In this document: in pieces, positions 28,515-37,026 of the stretch
Position numbering within the stretch: the first letter of the stretch is position 1
Layout of the letters: each line of letters opens with the position of its first letter
Origin: Cyanobacteria bacterium FACHB-471
Lineage (GTDB): Bacteria > Cyanobacteriota > Cyanobacteriia > Elainellales > Elainellaceae
Length of the DNA: 64,000 bases
NCBI GenBank assembly: GCA_014695345.1
Contig: JACJOC010000017.1
Coordinates: forward strand, 124,001-188,000
Direction: 5' to 3'
The notes under the pieces: model-generated
Seen by the model: the letters and a program-made list of their open reading frames with translations, nothing else
Databases searched by the model: none
What the model was told of the DNA's origin: nothing
Made by a program: the position numbers and the translations under genes

Positions 28515-30179
28515 TTATTCCTTGCTAACCGTGTTGAAGGGTTCAGATCCTAAGGGGCTAGGGTTCCAACCCTGGATGTTGGTGCGCTGTGCTAGGAGGG
28601 GCTGTGAGTGAACGATGGGAATTCGCACAACTTCGTCGTAGAGAATTTTGTCTACTTCAGCGTATGCCTGTTCCCTTGCACCCTGGTCGTCTTCGGCACG
28701 AGCCTGATTGAGTAGCTCAATTACGCGATCGCTTTTCCATTCACCGATATCAGTGGTGCCACCTGGTCCAAAGTGATAGTAGTAGAAGTTATCAGGGTCA
28801 CCATAGTCGCCTGTCCAACCCAACATGAAGGATTGAAATCCGGGTGGCTTTTTGCTGTCTTCGATGTAGACAGCCCAGTCTTTGGTTTGTAACGAGACGT
28901 TAATGCCGATCGCACTCAGGTCAGCCGCAAATGCTTCAGCGATCGGTTTGGGCGTAGGAAAGTAAGGACGAGAAACAGGCATGTAGTACATTTCCAGGTC
29001 AAAGCCGTCGGCGTAGCCCGCTTCACTCAACAGTTGCTTTGCCTGTTCTGGGTCATAGGGATAAACTTCCAGGTCGTTAGCGTTGAAGTTTTCCATGGAA
29101 GGAGGCAAGAAGTGCGGATCAGATACGCCTAGCTCACCCCAGAAAGCACTAACAATTTCTGGACGGTTGATTGCTAAGGCGATCGCCTTCCTCACTCGCA
29201 CATCTGCCAGCGGCTCAAAGCCAGTATTTAGTCCTAAATAGCCAACATTGAAGGATTCGCGGAAAACTGCTTCTAGATTATCGTCACCTTCAATTTCCTG
29301 AAGCTGGTCTGGCGCTAGCTCTACCGTAAAGTCAATGCTTCCGGCTCTTAGCTCAGCTAATCGAGCTGAGGGGTCAGTGATAAAGCGGACGACAAGCTGC
29401 TCTTCAGCGGGTGCTCCATCCCAATAGTCAGGGTTGGCTGAGAGAATGACGCGATCGCCCGATCGCCATTCGTCCAAAACGTAAGGACCGGTTCCAACTG
29501 CGGTCGATCCAGGAGTTCCATAATCAGGTCCAGCTTCCTCGATCGCGGTTGGGCTAGCAATGCCAAAATAACCAGAACCGATCGCCACCGGGAAAGCAGC
29601 AAACGGCTGATTTAAAACAAACTCGATGGTGTAGTCATCCACTACATTTAGAGACACCAGTGAAGAGGCTTCGTCTCCTTTAAAGCCGCCAAATAAACCG
29701 GGCCAGATTTCGTATCCTCTGCCCGCATCGCGATATCCGGTTGGACTAGCCGGGTCCCACCAACGCTCAACATTAACTCTGACTGCCTCCGCGTTAAAAG
29801 GAGTGCCATCATGAAACGTTACCCCTTCCCGTAGCGTAAATGTCCAGGTCAAACCATCCTCTGAAGCTGACCACTCTGTGGCTAAACCTGGGACGGGAGA
29901 AGTGGTTCCTGGCTCAAAGTGAACCAGGCGATCGTAAATCTGTTCGTGTACATAAATTGAATTGTTGTCCGTGATATTGCCAGGTTCGAGGTTGGCAGGT
30001 TGTCCTCCCAGCCCAAACACAAGTGCCTGCTGTTCTGAAGATGCGGCAGGGCTGCTTGCTTCTGGAGAATCAGTCGCGTCTGGAGAGCCACCACAGTTTG
30101 AAAGAACTATGGTTAGAGCAAACACCATGCTTAGCAGCACGGGTTGCCACCGCCTCCATCGTTTCCATCGTCTGATCAT
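28515..30179 (-). CDS. ABC transporter substrate-binding protein, family 5 (peptide/glutathione type)
   Basis: 554 residues from ATG 30179, which has GAGGA upstream; the frame extends to 30251 without ribosome-site support. Basic head RRWKRWRRW, hydrophobic segment and lipobox LSNC (Cys about 28), so a lipoprotein. Family-5 features: YDRLVHFEPGTTSPVPGLATEWSASEDGLTWTFTLREGVTFHDGTPFNAEAV, NPDYWDG, VRKAIALAINRPEIV, and the C-terminal ARAEDDQGAREQAYAEVDKILYDEVVRIPIVHSQPLLAQR. Binds an oligopeptide, glutathione or Ni-chelate type ligand in the periplasm and delivers it to the permeases downstream. Divergent from the ATPase gene, so one control region may serve both. Confidence 0.93.
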   Translation of the reverse strand: MIRRWKRWRRWQPVLLSMVFALTIVLSNCGGSPDATDSPEASSPAASSEQQALVFGLGGQPANLEPGNITDNNSIYVHEQIYDRLVHFEPGTTSPVPGLATEWSASEDGLTWTFTLREGVTFHDGTPFNAEAVRVNVERWWDPASPTGYRDAGRGYEIWPGLFGGFKGDEASSLVSLNVVDDYTIEFVLNQPFAAFPVAIGSGYFGIASPTAIEEAGPDYGTPGSTAVGTGPYVLDEWRSGDRVILSANPDYWDGAPAEEQLVVRFITDPSARLAELRAGSIDFTVELAPDQLQEIEGDDNLEAVFRESFNVGYLGLNTGFEPLADVRVRKAIALAINRPEIVSAFWGELGVSDPHFLPPSMENFNANDLEVYPYDPEQAKQLLSEAGYADGFDLEMYYMPVSRPYFPTPKPIAEAFAADLSAIGINVSLQTKDWAVYIEDSKKPPGFQSFMLGWTGDYGDPDNFYYYHFGPGGTTDIGEWKSDRVIELLNQARAEDDQGAREQAYAEVDKILYDEVVRIPIVHSQPLLAQRTNIQGWNPSPLGSEPFNTVSKE

Positions 30180-30387
30180 GCTGTCCTCGCTTAGTTGAAA
30201 GTTTTTTATTAAAGATTCCGTTTTTTTGGCGGATCTAGCTGGAAATTCCATTTACACCGGACAATGCTAGAGGGATGAACTGGCAACAAACTGTATCAGT
30301 TGTGATAAATGAAGCAACTGTTCTAGCTCTAGTGTTGATAGCGGCTATTGTGAAGATACTTACCACTCGCGATCGCCTTCCAAGTTT

Positions 30388-32214
30388 ATGAACTTTCCTG
30401 TTCTGGATGTCCGCAATCTGTCTATCAGTTTCCCTACCGATGCAGGCATTGTGAGAGCGGTGCAAGATGCATCTTTTACTCTGGCAGCGGGTGAAACTCT
30501 GGGAATTGTGGGTGAGTCTGGCTCAGGTAAATCAGTCACTTCCCTGGCAACGATCGGGCTGTTGCCCAAATCTGTTCAGGTTAATGGAGAAATTTGGTTT
30601 CACGATCCTCGCTCCGTATCAGCAGAGCCTGTAAATTTGCTGGGTTTGCTAGCAGGCGATCGCCGCACCTACCGAGGTGGGCAAATCTCAATGGTGTTTC
30701 AGGAGCCGATGACTTCCCTGAATCCAGTTTTTACCTGCGGCGATCAGGTGGTGGAAGCAATTCTGCTTCATGCGGAAGTTTCCCAGGAGGAAGCCCAAAA
30801 GCGGGCGCTCGATCTGTTTCGAGAAGTCAAGCTGCCCAACCCAGAAGCGATGATGAACCGATACCCGCATCAGCTTTCAGGCGGGCAACAGCAACGAGTC
30901 ATGATCGCAATGGCGCTGAGCGGCAATCCGGCAGTGCTGATTGCAGATGAGCCAACCACAGCACTAGATGTAACGATTCAAGCCACAATTCTAGAGTTGC
31001 TGAGGGAAATTCGCGATCGCCGGGGCATGTCGATCCTATTCATCACCCATGACATGGGCGTAGTCGCCGAAATTGCCGATCGCGTCATGGTGATGTATCG
31101 CGGTCGAGTTGTAGAAACTGCAAATGTTTATGAGCTGTTTGCTCAGCCTCAGCACCCTTACACCAAAGGGCTACTCAGTTGCCGTCCTCGCCCCGATCAG
31201 CAGCTAAAACGGTTGCCTACGGTCGCAGACTTCATGCAGGTACAAACCAACCCGGCAGGACAACTCGAAATTCTCGCTAAAACGCTTGACTCCAATCAAA
31301 CGGAAACACTTTGGTCGGAAGTGCCCACAACCGAGCGTGACAACCGATATCACAGTCTACTTCAACAAAAACCGCTGCTCTCGGTTCGCAACCTGACCAA
31401 AAGTTTTCCGATTAGAACGGGGCTGTTTGGTCGTAAAACCATGCTCAATGCAGTCGATGATGTCAGTTTTGACGTGTACCCCGGAGAAACGTTGGGTCTG
31501 GTCGGTGAATCGGGCTGCGGCAAGTCGACGCTGAGTCGAGTGCTGCTCCGGCTAATTGAACCAACTTCAGGAGAAGTCATCTTTGACGGACAATCCGTGT
31601 TTAACCTAAATGCTGCTCAGATGAGGCGGCTGCGACGGGAAATGCAGATCGTGTTTCAGAATCCGTTTGGCTCAATGGATGCGCGTCAGAGTATTGGTGC
31701 TGCTCTAATTGAGCCAATGGTGATTCACAACATCGGCAACTCGCGAGACGATCGCTGGCAGCGGGCGATCGCCCTCTTGGAGCGAGTTGGACTAGACGGC
31801 AGCGCTATGCACCGGATGCCTCACGAATTCTCTGGTGGGCAACAGCAACGAATCTGCATTGCCCGCACCCTGGTTTGCCAGCCACGCTTCATTATCTGCG
31901 ACGAGTCGGTTTCTGCCCTGGATGTGTCTGTGCAGGCGCAGGTACTCAACTTGTTGAAAGATTTGCAGCAAGATTTTGGCTTGACCTATATTTTCATTTC
32001 CCATGATCTGAGCGTGGTGAAATTCGTCAGCGATCGCATTATGGTGATGAACCAGGGCAAAATCGAGGAAATTGGAGCCGCTGACGCAATCTACAACACA
32101 CCTCAGCAGGACTACACACGCCAACTGATCCAGGCAATTCCCGATACTCGGCTAGAAGATCTTCAGGCAAGACAGACACAGCGGTCGGCGAAAGTAAACA
32201 GCTTTCGTTCCTAA
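30388..32214 (+). CDS. double-ATPase subunit of a peptide-type ABC transporter (GsiA-like layout)
   Basis: 608 residues. Two complete ATPase domains in one chain: Walker A GESGSGKS with Lys48, signature [15 protein letters not shown] and [19 protein letters not shown]; then a second Walker A GESGCGKS with Lys379, [15 protein letters not shown] and [18 protein letters not shown]. Each domain is followed by the family-specific HPYT/DYTRQL oligopeptide C-terminal extension. The first corresponds to DppD, the second to DppF; fusion of both is the GsiA arrangement. It energises the permeases encoded on the other side of the divergent promoter. Ends 4 nt inside the convergent GTPase gene. Confidence 0.95.
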   Translation: MNFPVLDVRNLSISFPTDAGIVRAVQDASFTLAAGETLGIVGESGSGKSVTSLATIGLLPKSVQVNGEIWFHDPRSVSAEPVNLLGLLAGDRRTYRGGQISMVFQEPMTSLNPVFTCGDQVVEAILLHAEVSQEEAQKRALDLFREVKLPNPEAMMNRYPHQLSGGQQQRVMIAMALSGNPAVLIADEPTTALDVTIQATILELLREIRDRRGMSILFITHDMGVVAEIADRVMVMYRGRVVETANVYELFAQPQHPYTKGLLSCRPRPDQQLKRLPTVADFMQVQTNPAGQLEILAKTLDSNQTETLWSEVPTTERDNRYHSLLQQKPLLSVRNLTKSFPIRTGLFGRKTMLNAVDDVSFDVYPGETLGLVGESGCGKSTLSRVLLRLIEPTSGEVIFDGQSVFNLNAAQMRRLRREMQIVFQNPFGSMDARQSIGAALIEPMVIHNIGNSRDDRWQRAIALLERVGLDGSAMHRMPHEFSGGQQQRICIARTLVCQPRFIICDESVSALDVSVQAQVLNLLKDLQQDFGLTYIFISHDLSVVKFVSDRIMVMNQGKIEEIGAADAIYNTPQQDYTRQLIQAIPDTRLEDLQARQTQRSAKVNSFRS

Positions 32215-32741
32215 GCTGGAACATTGATCATCTCACGAGTCAGAATTAACAAACTTCTCAGGACTGACTCTGGCTGCGTTGCATTAACGATGACCAGAGG
32301 GGAGCAATATCGATCGCTCTTAAGACCCAAGGCCAGCTCTGCATTAGCAAGTGTCCACGCATCCGGACAATCTGCATGAGTCAGACCAACAATCATGGGC
32401 ACCTTGCTCCGCCGACTCAAGTTACTCAGAATACGACGAGTCGAGCGAAAATCTCGGGGACGCTGAGCATCCATCAAAACCACACAGGCATGGGCTCGAC
32501 GCAGTAAAATGTCCCACATAAAATCCAGATGAGGACTTTCGGGAATACCGTACAAGTGCAGCATTTGATAATCGCCGAAGGTCAGCCGACCAAAATCGAG
32601 CGTTGACATACTTTGCTTCTGCAAATCAACATTCGTGGGTTGTCGCTCTAGACTAGCAACATCGATTTCGCTAACCGCACGAATAAAGCTTGTTTTTCCG
32701 GCTCCCGTGGTGCCTGTAACAACAACACGTAGAATTTCCAT
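32211..32741 (-). CDS. small Ras-like GTP-binding protein
   Basis: 176 residues, ATG start. P-loop GTTGAGKTS at residues 10-18, an LDFGRL switch region, and THAD at the usual NKxD guanine-specificity site. The switch-II DxxG is replaced by a YGIPES segment, as in the bacterial MglA/CvnD-like group of GTP/ATP-binding proteins (COG2229-type). Such proteins often pair with roadblock/LC7 partners; none is adjacent here. It is convergent with the ABC ATPase and overlaps it by 4 nt. Role unknown; polarity or signalling is inference. Confidence 0.8.
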   Translation of the reverse strand: MEILRVVVTGTTGAGKTSFIRAVSEIDVASLERQPTNVDLQKQSMSTLDFGRLTFGDYQMLHLYGIPESPHLDFMWDILLRRAHACVVLMDAQRPRDFRSTRRILSNLSRRSKVPMIVGLTHADCPDAWTLANAELALGLKSDRYCSPLVIVNATQPESVLRSLLILTREMINVPA

Positions 32742-33131
32742 TTAAGTTTTGCTCCTTGGGTAGCTCACCAAATTCCACAAAAGTGAAAGGGGGGTTTCTG
32801 GTTGATCCTTAAGTTTTTTTACCCAGAAATGGTCAGAAAATCTCAAGGGTTTTCACTTTAAAAGTGCTATGTAGCTGTTATAAAAACTTTGGGGCAATTG
32901 CGTCTCAGCATTCAACTCGATATTGACTCCGCAATATCGCTGGTTTTTAGCTACCCATTCGTCAGATATTAATTTAAATTAAGAATTGCGCCTCAACCTT
33001 ACGAAACGTACATTTTTAGTATTTTTCAGTTTTTCTAAGAAATTTAAGTAAATGGACAAATACAAGGAACGGGGTACTCCCCCATTTTTTTCAACAGTGT
33101 TTAATGAGGTCTACTTACTTAGTACAGCTAT
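32742..33131. promoter_or_regulatory. 390-nt divergent control region before the GTPase and GGT genes
   Basis: A+T-rich. Near 33071 there is a short GGGG-TACT-CCCC hairpin followed by seven T residues, shaped like a small terminator or attenuator about 40 nt before the GGT start. No leader peptide is recognised. Confidence 0.4.
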
Positions 33132-34688
33132 ATGATTCAGAAAACTCGTGGGGCGATCGCGGCCGGAAATTTGCAAACGGCTGAAGCAGGAATAGAAATG
33201 TTGCGGTTAGGTGGAAATGCGTTTGATGCTGCAGTCGCCGCAGTTTTAGCCTCATGTGTCACAGAAGCAACGCTCACTTCTTTGGCAGGTGGTGGTTTTC
33301 TACTTGCTCATACGCAGCACAACGAAAACATTTTATTTGACTTTTTCACTCAAACTCCAGGTCAAAAGCGAGACGTTAAAGACATTGATTTTTGTCCTGT
33401 TTCAGTCAATTTTGGCAGCGTTGCTCAAGAGTTTCATGTTGGACTAGGGGCGATCGCCGTCCCTGGAACTGCGAAAGGGCTTTTCCACGTTCATAAACGA
33501 TTGGGCAGACTACCGCTTGAGGTAATTGTTGAACCTGCAATTCACTATGCTAAAACGGGTGTCCTGTTAGATGATTTTCAGTCCTACTGTCTAAAAATTT
33601 TAGAACCGATTTTGCTGCGTACCGCAGGAGCGCGGGAGATTTTTGCTCCTAATGGAGCGTTACTTCAAGCTGGCGAAACCTTTGCAATTCCAGATCTGGC
33701 AGACACCTTAAATTGTTTGGTTGAAGAAGGAGTTGAAGCTTTCTATGAAGGCGAAATTGCTCAACAACTAGTTAAGGATTGTCAGGAAAACGGAGGATAT
33801 TTAACTTTAGAAGATCTCAAAAACTATCGGGTGATTGAACGGAAACCCTTAAAGACTAGCTATCGAGGCAACACATTTTTAACGAATCCTCCCCCTAGTT
33901 CTGGCGGTAGCCTGATCGCATTTACCTTATCACTACTATCTCAGTTAGATTTATCTACCGTTGGCTTTGGCACAACCGAACACCTGAAAACTCTATCCAA
34001 CGCAATGCGCTTGACCAATCAGGCCCGAACAGATGGATATGACGCTAACTTATATCAACCCGATGTAGCGCAAAACTTCTTATCTGCTGAGCATATCAGC
34101 CAATACGCTAATCAACTCACTCCTGTAACCAATAAGTGGGGTAGTACAACGCACCTGAGTGTTGTTGATGCAGAGGGAAATGCCGCTAGCGTCACCTCAT
34201 CCAATGGGGAAGGCTCTTCTCATGTCATTCCTGGAACTGGAGTAATGACAAACAACATGTTGGGCGAGGCAGATTTACATCCCACTGGGTTTCATCAGTG
34301 GCAAAACAATGTAAGAATCTCTTCAATGATGGCACCTACAATGGTGCTACAACAGAACCAGCCTGAGATTGTTTTAGGTTCTGGTGGTTCCAATCGAATC
34401 AGGACTGCTATCCTTCAAGTCATTTCCAACATCATTGATTTTGATATGTCGGTAGATGATGCAGTCAACAGTTCTCGGATGCATTGGGAGAACGATGTGC
34501 TCAGCCTAGAGCCTGGCTTTCATCACTCAGACTTCGAGAAAACATCTTTTCCTTTCAATGGAGAACTGGTGTTATGGGAAAACCATAATATGTTTTTTGG
34601 TGGAGTACATACTGTGATGCAACACCCTGATGGAACAATTAGTGGAGCGGGCGATCGCCGTCGAAACGGTTCAGTTGCCACCAGTTAA
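33132..34688 (+). CDS. ggt: gamma-glutamyltransferase family protein
   Basis: 518 residues. GGT proteins hydrolyse or transfer the gamma-glutamyl group of glutathione and related amides and self-cleave at a Thr. Seen here: GNLQTAEAGIEMLRLGGNAFDAAVAA, LTSLAGGGFLL, PPPSSGGSLI, the cleavage/nucleophile site WGSTTHLSVVDAEGNAAS (Thr339 first of the TTH pair), and GSGGSNRIRTAILQVI. No signal peptide is visible, so it is probably cytoplasmic or exported by another route. Located directly after the transporter and GTPase genes; together with the GsiA-like importer this fits uptake and breakdown of glutathione or gamma-glutamyl peptides (inference). Length is near the family norm. Confidence 0.92.
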   Translation: MIQKTRGAIAAGNLQTAEAGIEMLRLGGNAFDAAVAAVLASCVTEATLTSLAGGGFLLAHTQHNENILFDFFTQTPGQKRDVKDIDFCPVSVNFGSVAQEFHVGLGAIAVPGTAKGLFHVHKRLGRLPLEVIVEPAIHYAKTGVLLDDFQSYCLKILEPILLRTAGAREIFAPNGALLQAGETFAIPDLADTLNCLVEEGVEAFYEGEIAQQLVKDCQENGGYLTLEDLKNYRVIERKPLKTSYRGNTFLTNPPPSSGGSLIAFTLSLLSQLDLSTVGFGTTEHLKTLSNAMRLTNQARTDGYDANLYQPDVAQNFLSAEHISQYANQLTPVTNKWGSTTHLSVVDAEGNAASVTSSNGEGSSHVIPGTGVMTNNMLGEADLHPTGFHQWQNNVRISSMMAPTMVLQQNQPEIVLGSGGSNRIRTAILQVISNIIDFDMSVDDAVNSSRMHWENDVLSLEPGFHHSDFEKTSFPFNGELVLWENHNMFFGGVHTVMQHPDGTISGAGDRRRNGSVATS

Positions 34689-34693
34689 TCCTC

Positions 34694-34743
34694 TTGTAGA
34701 GACGCAATTAATCCAAAGGCAAAGATTAATCACGTCTCTACAA
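34694..34743. terminator. bidirectional hairpin between GGT and the small partition-type gene
   Basis: Stem TTGTAGAGACG / CGTCTCTACAA with an inner ATTAATC / GATTAAT pairing, separated by a two-base mismatch, loop about 10 nt. Flanked by AAAAT, between converging genes. Confidence 0.7.
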
Positions 34744-34759
34744 AATTGAAAATTGTGGC

Positions 34760-35017
34760 TTACATTGCCAATAAGTCTTCTAACTCATTCAGTGCTTCAC
34801 ATCCGCTGCTCGGTCCTTGGTTAAACGTAGTCGAGTCCAAAAAGTGAACATTTGACGCTTCATCCATAGACTTCCCGCGTCCATACAGATACTCATCTGA
34901 GTAGCGACGGAAGACTGCTTCCACAGCAGCACGGGCATTTTTGAGTCCCCACTCGGCAGCAATGAGTTCAGCCTTATCAAGGACATCCTGGCTTAGCCTT
35001 ACTTTGTTGTCATACAT
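34760..35017 (-). CDS. small ribbon-helix-helix-like protein, partner of the ParM-like gene
   Basis: 85 residues. The N-terminal part (DNKVRLSQDVLDKAELIAAEWGLKNARAAVEAVFRRYSDEYL) has the short strand plus two helices expected for a ribbon-helix-helix DNA binder; the C-terminal 35 residues are acidic and unstructured-looking. It overlaps the ParM-like gene by 19 nt (in-frame shift), so the two are coupled, as in parMR-type segregation cassettes where ParR binds the centromere. The ParR-like call is by position and shape, not by close motif match. Confidence 0.6.
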   Translation of the reverse strand: MYDNKVRLSQDVLDKAELIAAEWGLKNARAAVEAVFRRYSDEYLYGRGKSMDEASNVHFLDSTTFNQGPSSGCEALNELEDLLAM

Positions 35018-36021
35018 AGCTGTGTATCGTTAGATAAAAGAAACAAACCACGAACATTTGCAAACTGAGGATCACCCATCACAGCAAACAATTTCCGCCC
35101 TGCCAACCGCTCTGCGATCAGGTGAGAACCTCCCCCTGTCACCAAAAATCGGGTCACTCTCGCCATGTAGGGCGTATATTGAGCCTTGATGGTTTGAAAA
35201 ATTCCTTTAAACCAGGAATCTAAATGCTCTTCCAGCCAGGGTGCCCAAGTTAACTCGGTATCTGCATAGGTATGTCCTACCCGAAAGCCATCCATTACAA
35301 TGCTGGGGTCTGCGGTTGTGCCGAGAATATCGGTCAATCGTCTGTCGAAGCTAATCGACGCAGCTAACTCATAAGTTCCGCCCCGATCCATGACGTTTTC
35401 ATCAATCACGTCACCTTCTGCATCAACCAGACGAGTTAGCCAAGTTCCTCCCCCAATATCAACCACAATCGTGTATCCGTTGTTGGGAATGTGTCCCTGC
35501 TTACGCGCGTAGTGGTAAGCCCCCATGCCTTCCCGCTCAACCTCAACCTGCTCTACATTGACCTGAAACTCAACGCCATTCCGAACAAACTCATGCCTTC
35601 CCAAAAGTTGCTCTCGAATCGCGTCTTCGTTTCTAGCAGGTTCAGGAGTAGAAACGTAAAGGTTTAAGGGGAACTCAGAAACTTCTGCACCTGTAGGTTC
35701 GAGACAAGCGTACAAGTGTAGCTTTGCCAGCTCAACTTTGTTTTCGACTACAGTTTGCTGCTGCCTTCTGTATTTATAAGCCTGTGCGCCAAAGTGGTAC
35801 CGTGTACCATCAGGTAGCGCAATGAGAGGCGAGGCTTCAGAATAACGAACAGCATCTCGACCTTGAGGTAACTGGAAACGTACAGATCGAATCGCTTTTG
35901 GATGCCCCGTGCCGTCATAAAACTTAAGGTCATAGTTACCCGCATCCAGTGCCAGGGTCCGAGTCGCCGTCACAGGAGTTGGATCTTTACTAACTCTTCT
36001 CTGTCTGGTACCTATAGTCAT
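34999..36021 (-). CDS. ParM/StbA-like actin-family ATPase
   Basis: 340 residues. Actin/Hsp70 fold motifs: LALDAGNYDLKFYDG (phosphate 1), TIVVDIGGGTWLTRLVD (phosphate 2), and RFLVTGGGSHLI (adenosine). Length and motif spacing resemble plasmid-segregation ParM/Alp proteins and not MreB or DnaK. In such systems polymerising ATPase filaments push DNA copies apart via a ParR-centromere complex. It overlaps the small downstream gene and starts 190 nt from tRNA-Thr in the opposite direction. Cyanobacterial chromosomes do carry isolated ParM-like genes, so a plasmid origin is not certain. Confidence 0.78.
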   Translation of the reverse strand: MTIGTRQRRVSKDPTPVTATRTLALDAGNYDLKFYDGTGHPKAIRSVRFQLPQGRDAVRYSEASPLIALPDGTRYHFGAQAYKYRRQQQTVVENKVELAKLHLYACLEPTGAEVSEFPLNLYVSTPEPARNEDAIREQLLGRHEFVRNGVEFQVNVEQVEVEREGMGAYHYARKQGHIPNNGYTIVVDIGGGTWLTRLVDAEGDVIDENVMDRGGTYELAASISFDRRLTDILGTTADPSIVMDGFRVGHTYADTELTWAPWLEEHLDSWFKGIFQTIKAQYTPYMARVTRFLVTGGGSHLIAERLAGRKLFAVMGDPQFANVRGLFLLSNDTQLCMTTK

Positions 36022-36062
36022 ATGTCTCCCCCTGTTTCCAGGTGTGCAGGTTTGTCCCCATC

Positions 36063-36076
36063 AGTACATACGTACT
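36063..36076. promoter_or_regulatory. AGTAC-N4-GTACT inverted repeat upstream of the ParM-like gene
   Basis: A 14-bp palindromic box 42 nt ahead of the ATPase start. A candidate operator or part of a centromere for the small partner protein; the short arms make chance occurrence possible. Confidence 0.3.
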
Positions 36077-36213
36077 ATAGCACCATAGACAAAGATGTGG
36101 GTCATCGGACGTTGACTAACTGTTATGGAAGCTTCATCTACAAATTCTTCAATCTCTCAACGCGCTTTGTAGAAACTTGGCAAGGAAGACTGCTATACTT
36201 GTCTACTGTCTAT

Positions 36214-36285
36214 GCCGATGTGGCTCAGTGGTAGAGCACTCGATTCGTAATCGAGCGGTCGCGGGTTCAAATCCCGCCATCGGCT
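36214..36285 (+). tRNA. trnT: tRNA-Thr (CGT anticodon)
   Basis: 72-nt cloverleaf: acceptor GCCGATG / CATCGGC, D arm GCTC-GAGC, anticodon stem CTCGA / TCGAG with loop TTCGTAA (anticodon CGT at 36246-36248, reads ACG), T arm GCGGG-TTCAAAT-CCCGC, discriminator T. CCA is not encoded. A TATACT hexamer 15 nt upstream may be its -10 box. Confidence 0.95.
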
Positions 36286-36291
36286 TTAAGG

Positions 36292-36337
36292 TTGTAGAGT
36301 GATGCTTTATTTAGACAAATAAAGCATCACTCTACAA
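36292..36337. terminator. hairpin terminator downstream of tRNA-Thr
   Basis: Perfect 21-bp stem starting TTGTAGAGTGATGC with a 4-nt AGAC loop, seven bases after the tRNA. Long and perfect; its GAGTGATGC core resembles the stem at 4002. Confidence 0.75.
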
Positions 36338-36383
36338 TCTGCTTGGCAAGCCGAACCTTCGACGTGGAGATCACTGACTATAA

Positions 36384-36803
36384 CTATCCGTCGCGATTTA
36401 TCGACTTCTAATGAGAGAGCAAGGGGCTCGGCTGCGTCAGATTGCCGTTCTCGGTGGCTACACGCACCACATCGCCAGAGCGGTCGATCGCCTTCGTAAA
36501 GACTTTAACCAGCCGCTTCGGATTGAAAACATTGCACGAGAGCTTGGCATGAGTGTTTCGGGCTTTCATCATCACTTTAAGTCGGTTACTGCCATGAGTC
36601 CTTTGCAGTTCCAAAAGCAACTGCGGCTTCAGGAGGCTCGCCGTCTAATGCTGGGGCAAAATCTGGACGCGACCACTGCGGCGTACCAGGTGGGGTATGA
36701 CGATCCTTCACACTTTAACCGAGAGTATAAGCGGCAGTTTGGTGCACCCCCAATGCGCGATGTGGAGCGGCTAAGAGAAGTCGCAAAAATCGGTTCAACT
36801 TAG
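36384..36803 (+). pseudogene. 5'-truncated AraC-family regulator
   Basis: An ATG at 36411 gives 130 residues, but the frame continues upstream to the stop at 36381, and the codons there read VAIYRLL just before MREQGARLRQIAV, exactly the end of the AraC N-terminal ligand domain. So the remnant begins mid-domain. The C-terminal half is intact: both helix-turn-helices (RIENIARELGMSVSGFHHHFKSVTAMSPLQFQKQLRLQEARRLML and DATTAAYQVGYDDPSHFNREYKRQFG). The N-terminal ligand-sensing part is missing, and the break falls about 45 bp after the tRNA terminator. It could still be translated as a DNA-binding fragment. Confidence 0.75.
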
Positions 36804-37026
36804 TTCTTCACAGGTCTACTTCAGGCTCCGTAAAACGTCTGTCTCACATCTGTTGTGCTCTTGTCGCTGCGTTTAATTGAGCACGAAAATGCGGTTTCCT
36901 GCTCAGAATTATCCCTTATCATAAAGCCATTCAGTAGAAGAGCAGTCAACAGGGCACAGATTGCAAATGAGTATCCATAAGTGAGTATCTATAAAAGATA
37001 TTTCTTCAAGAGTGAGGTAGTTCAAC

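Noticed and set aside
36411-36803. Intact AraC regulator starting at the ATG
   Set aside because: The coding signal continues upstream of that ATG into the truncated ligand domain, so it is a remnant.
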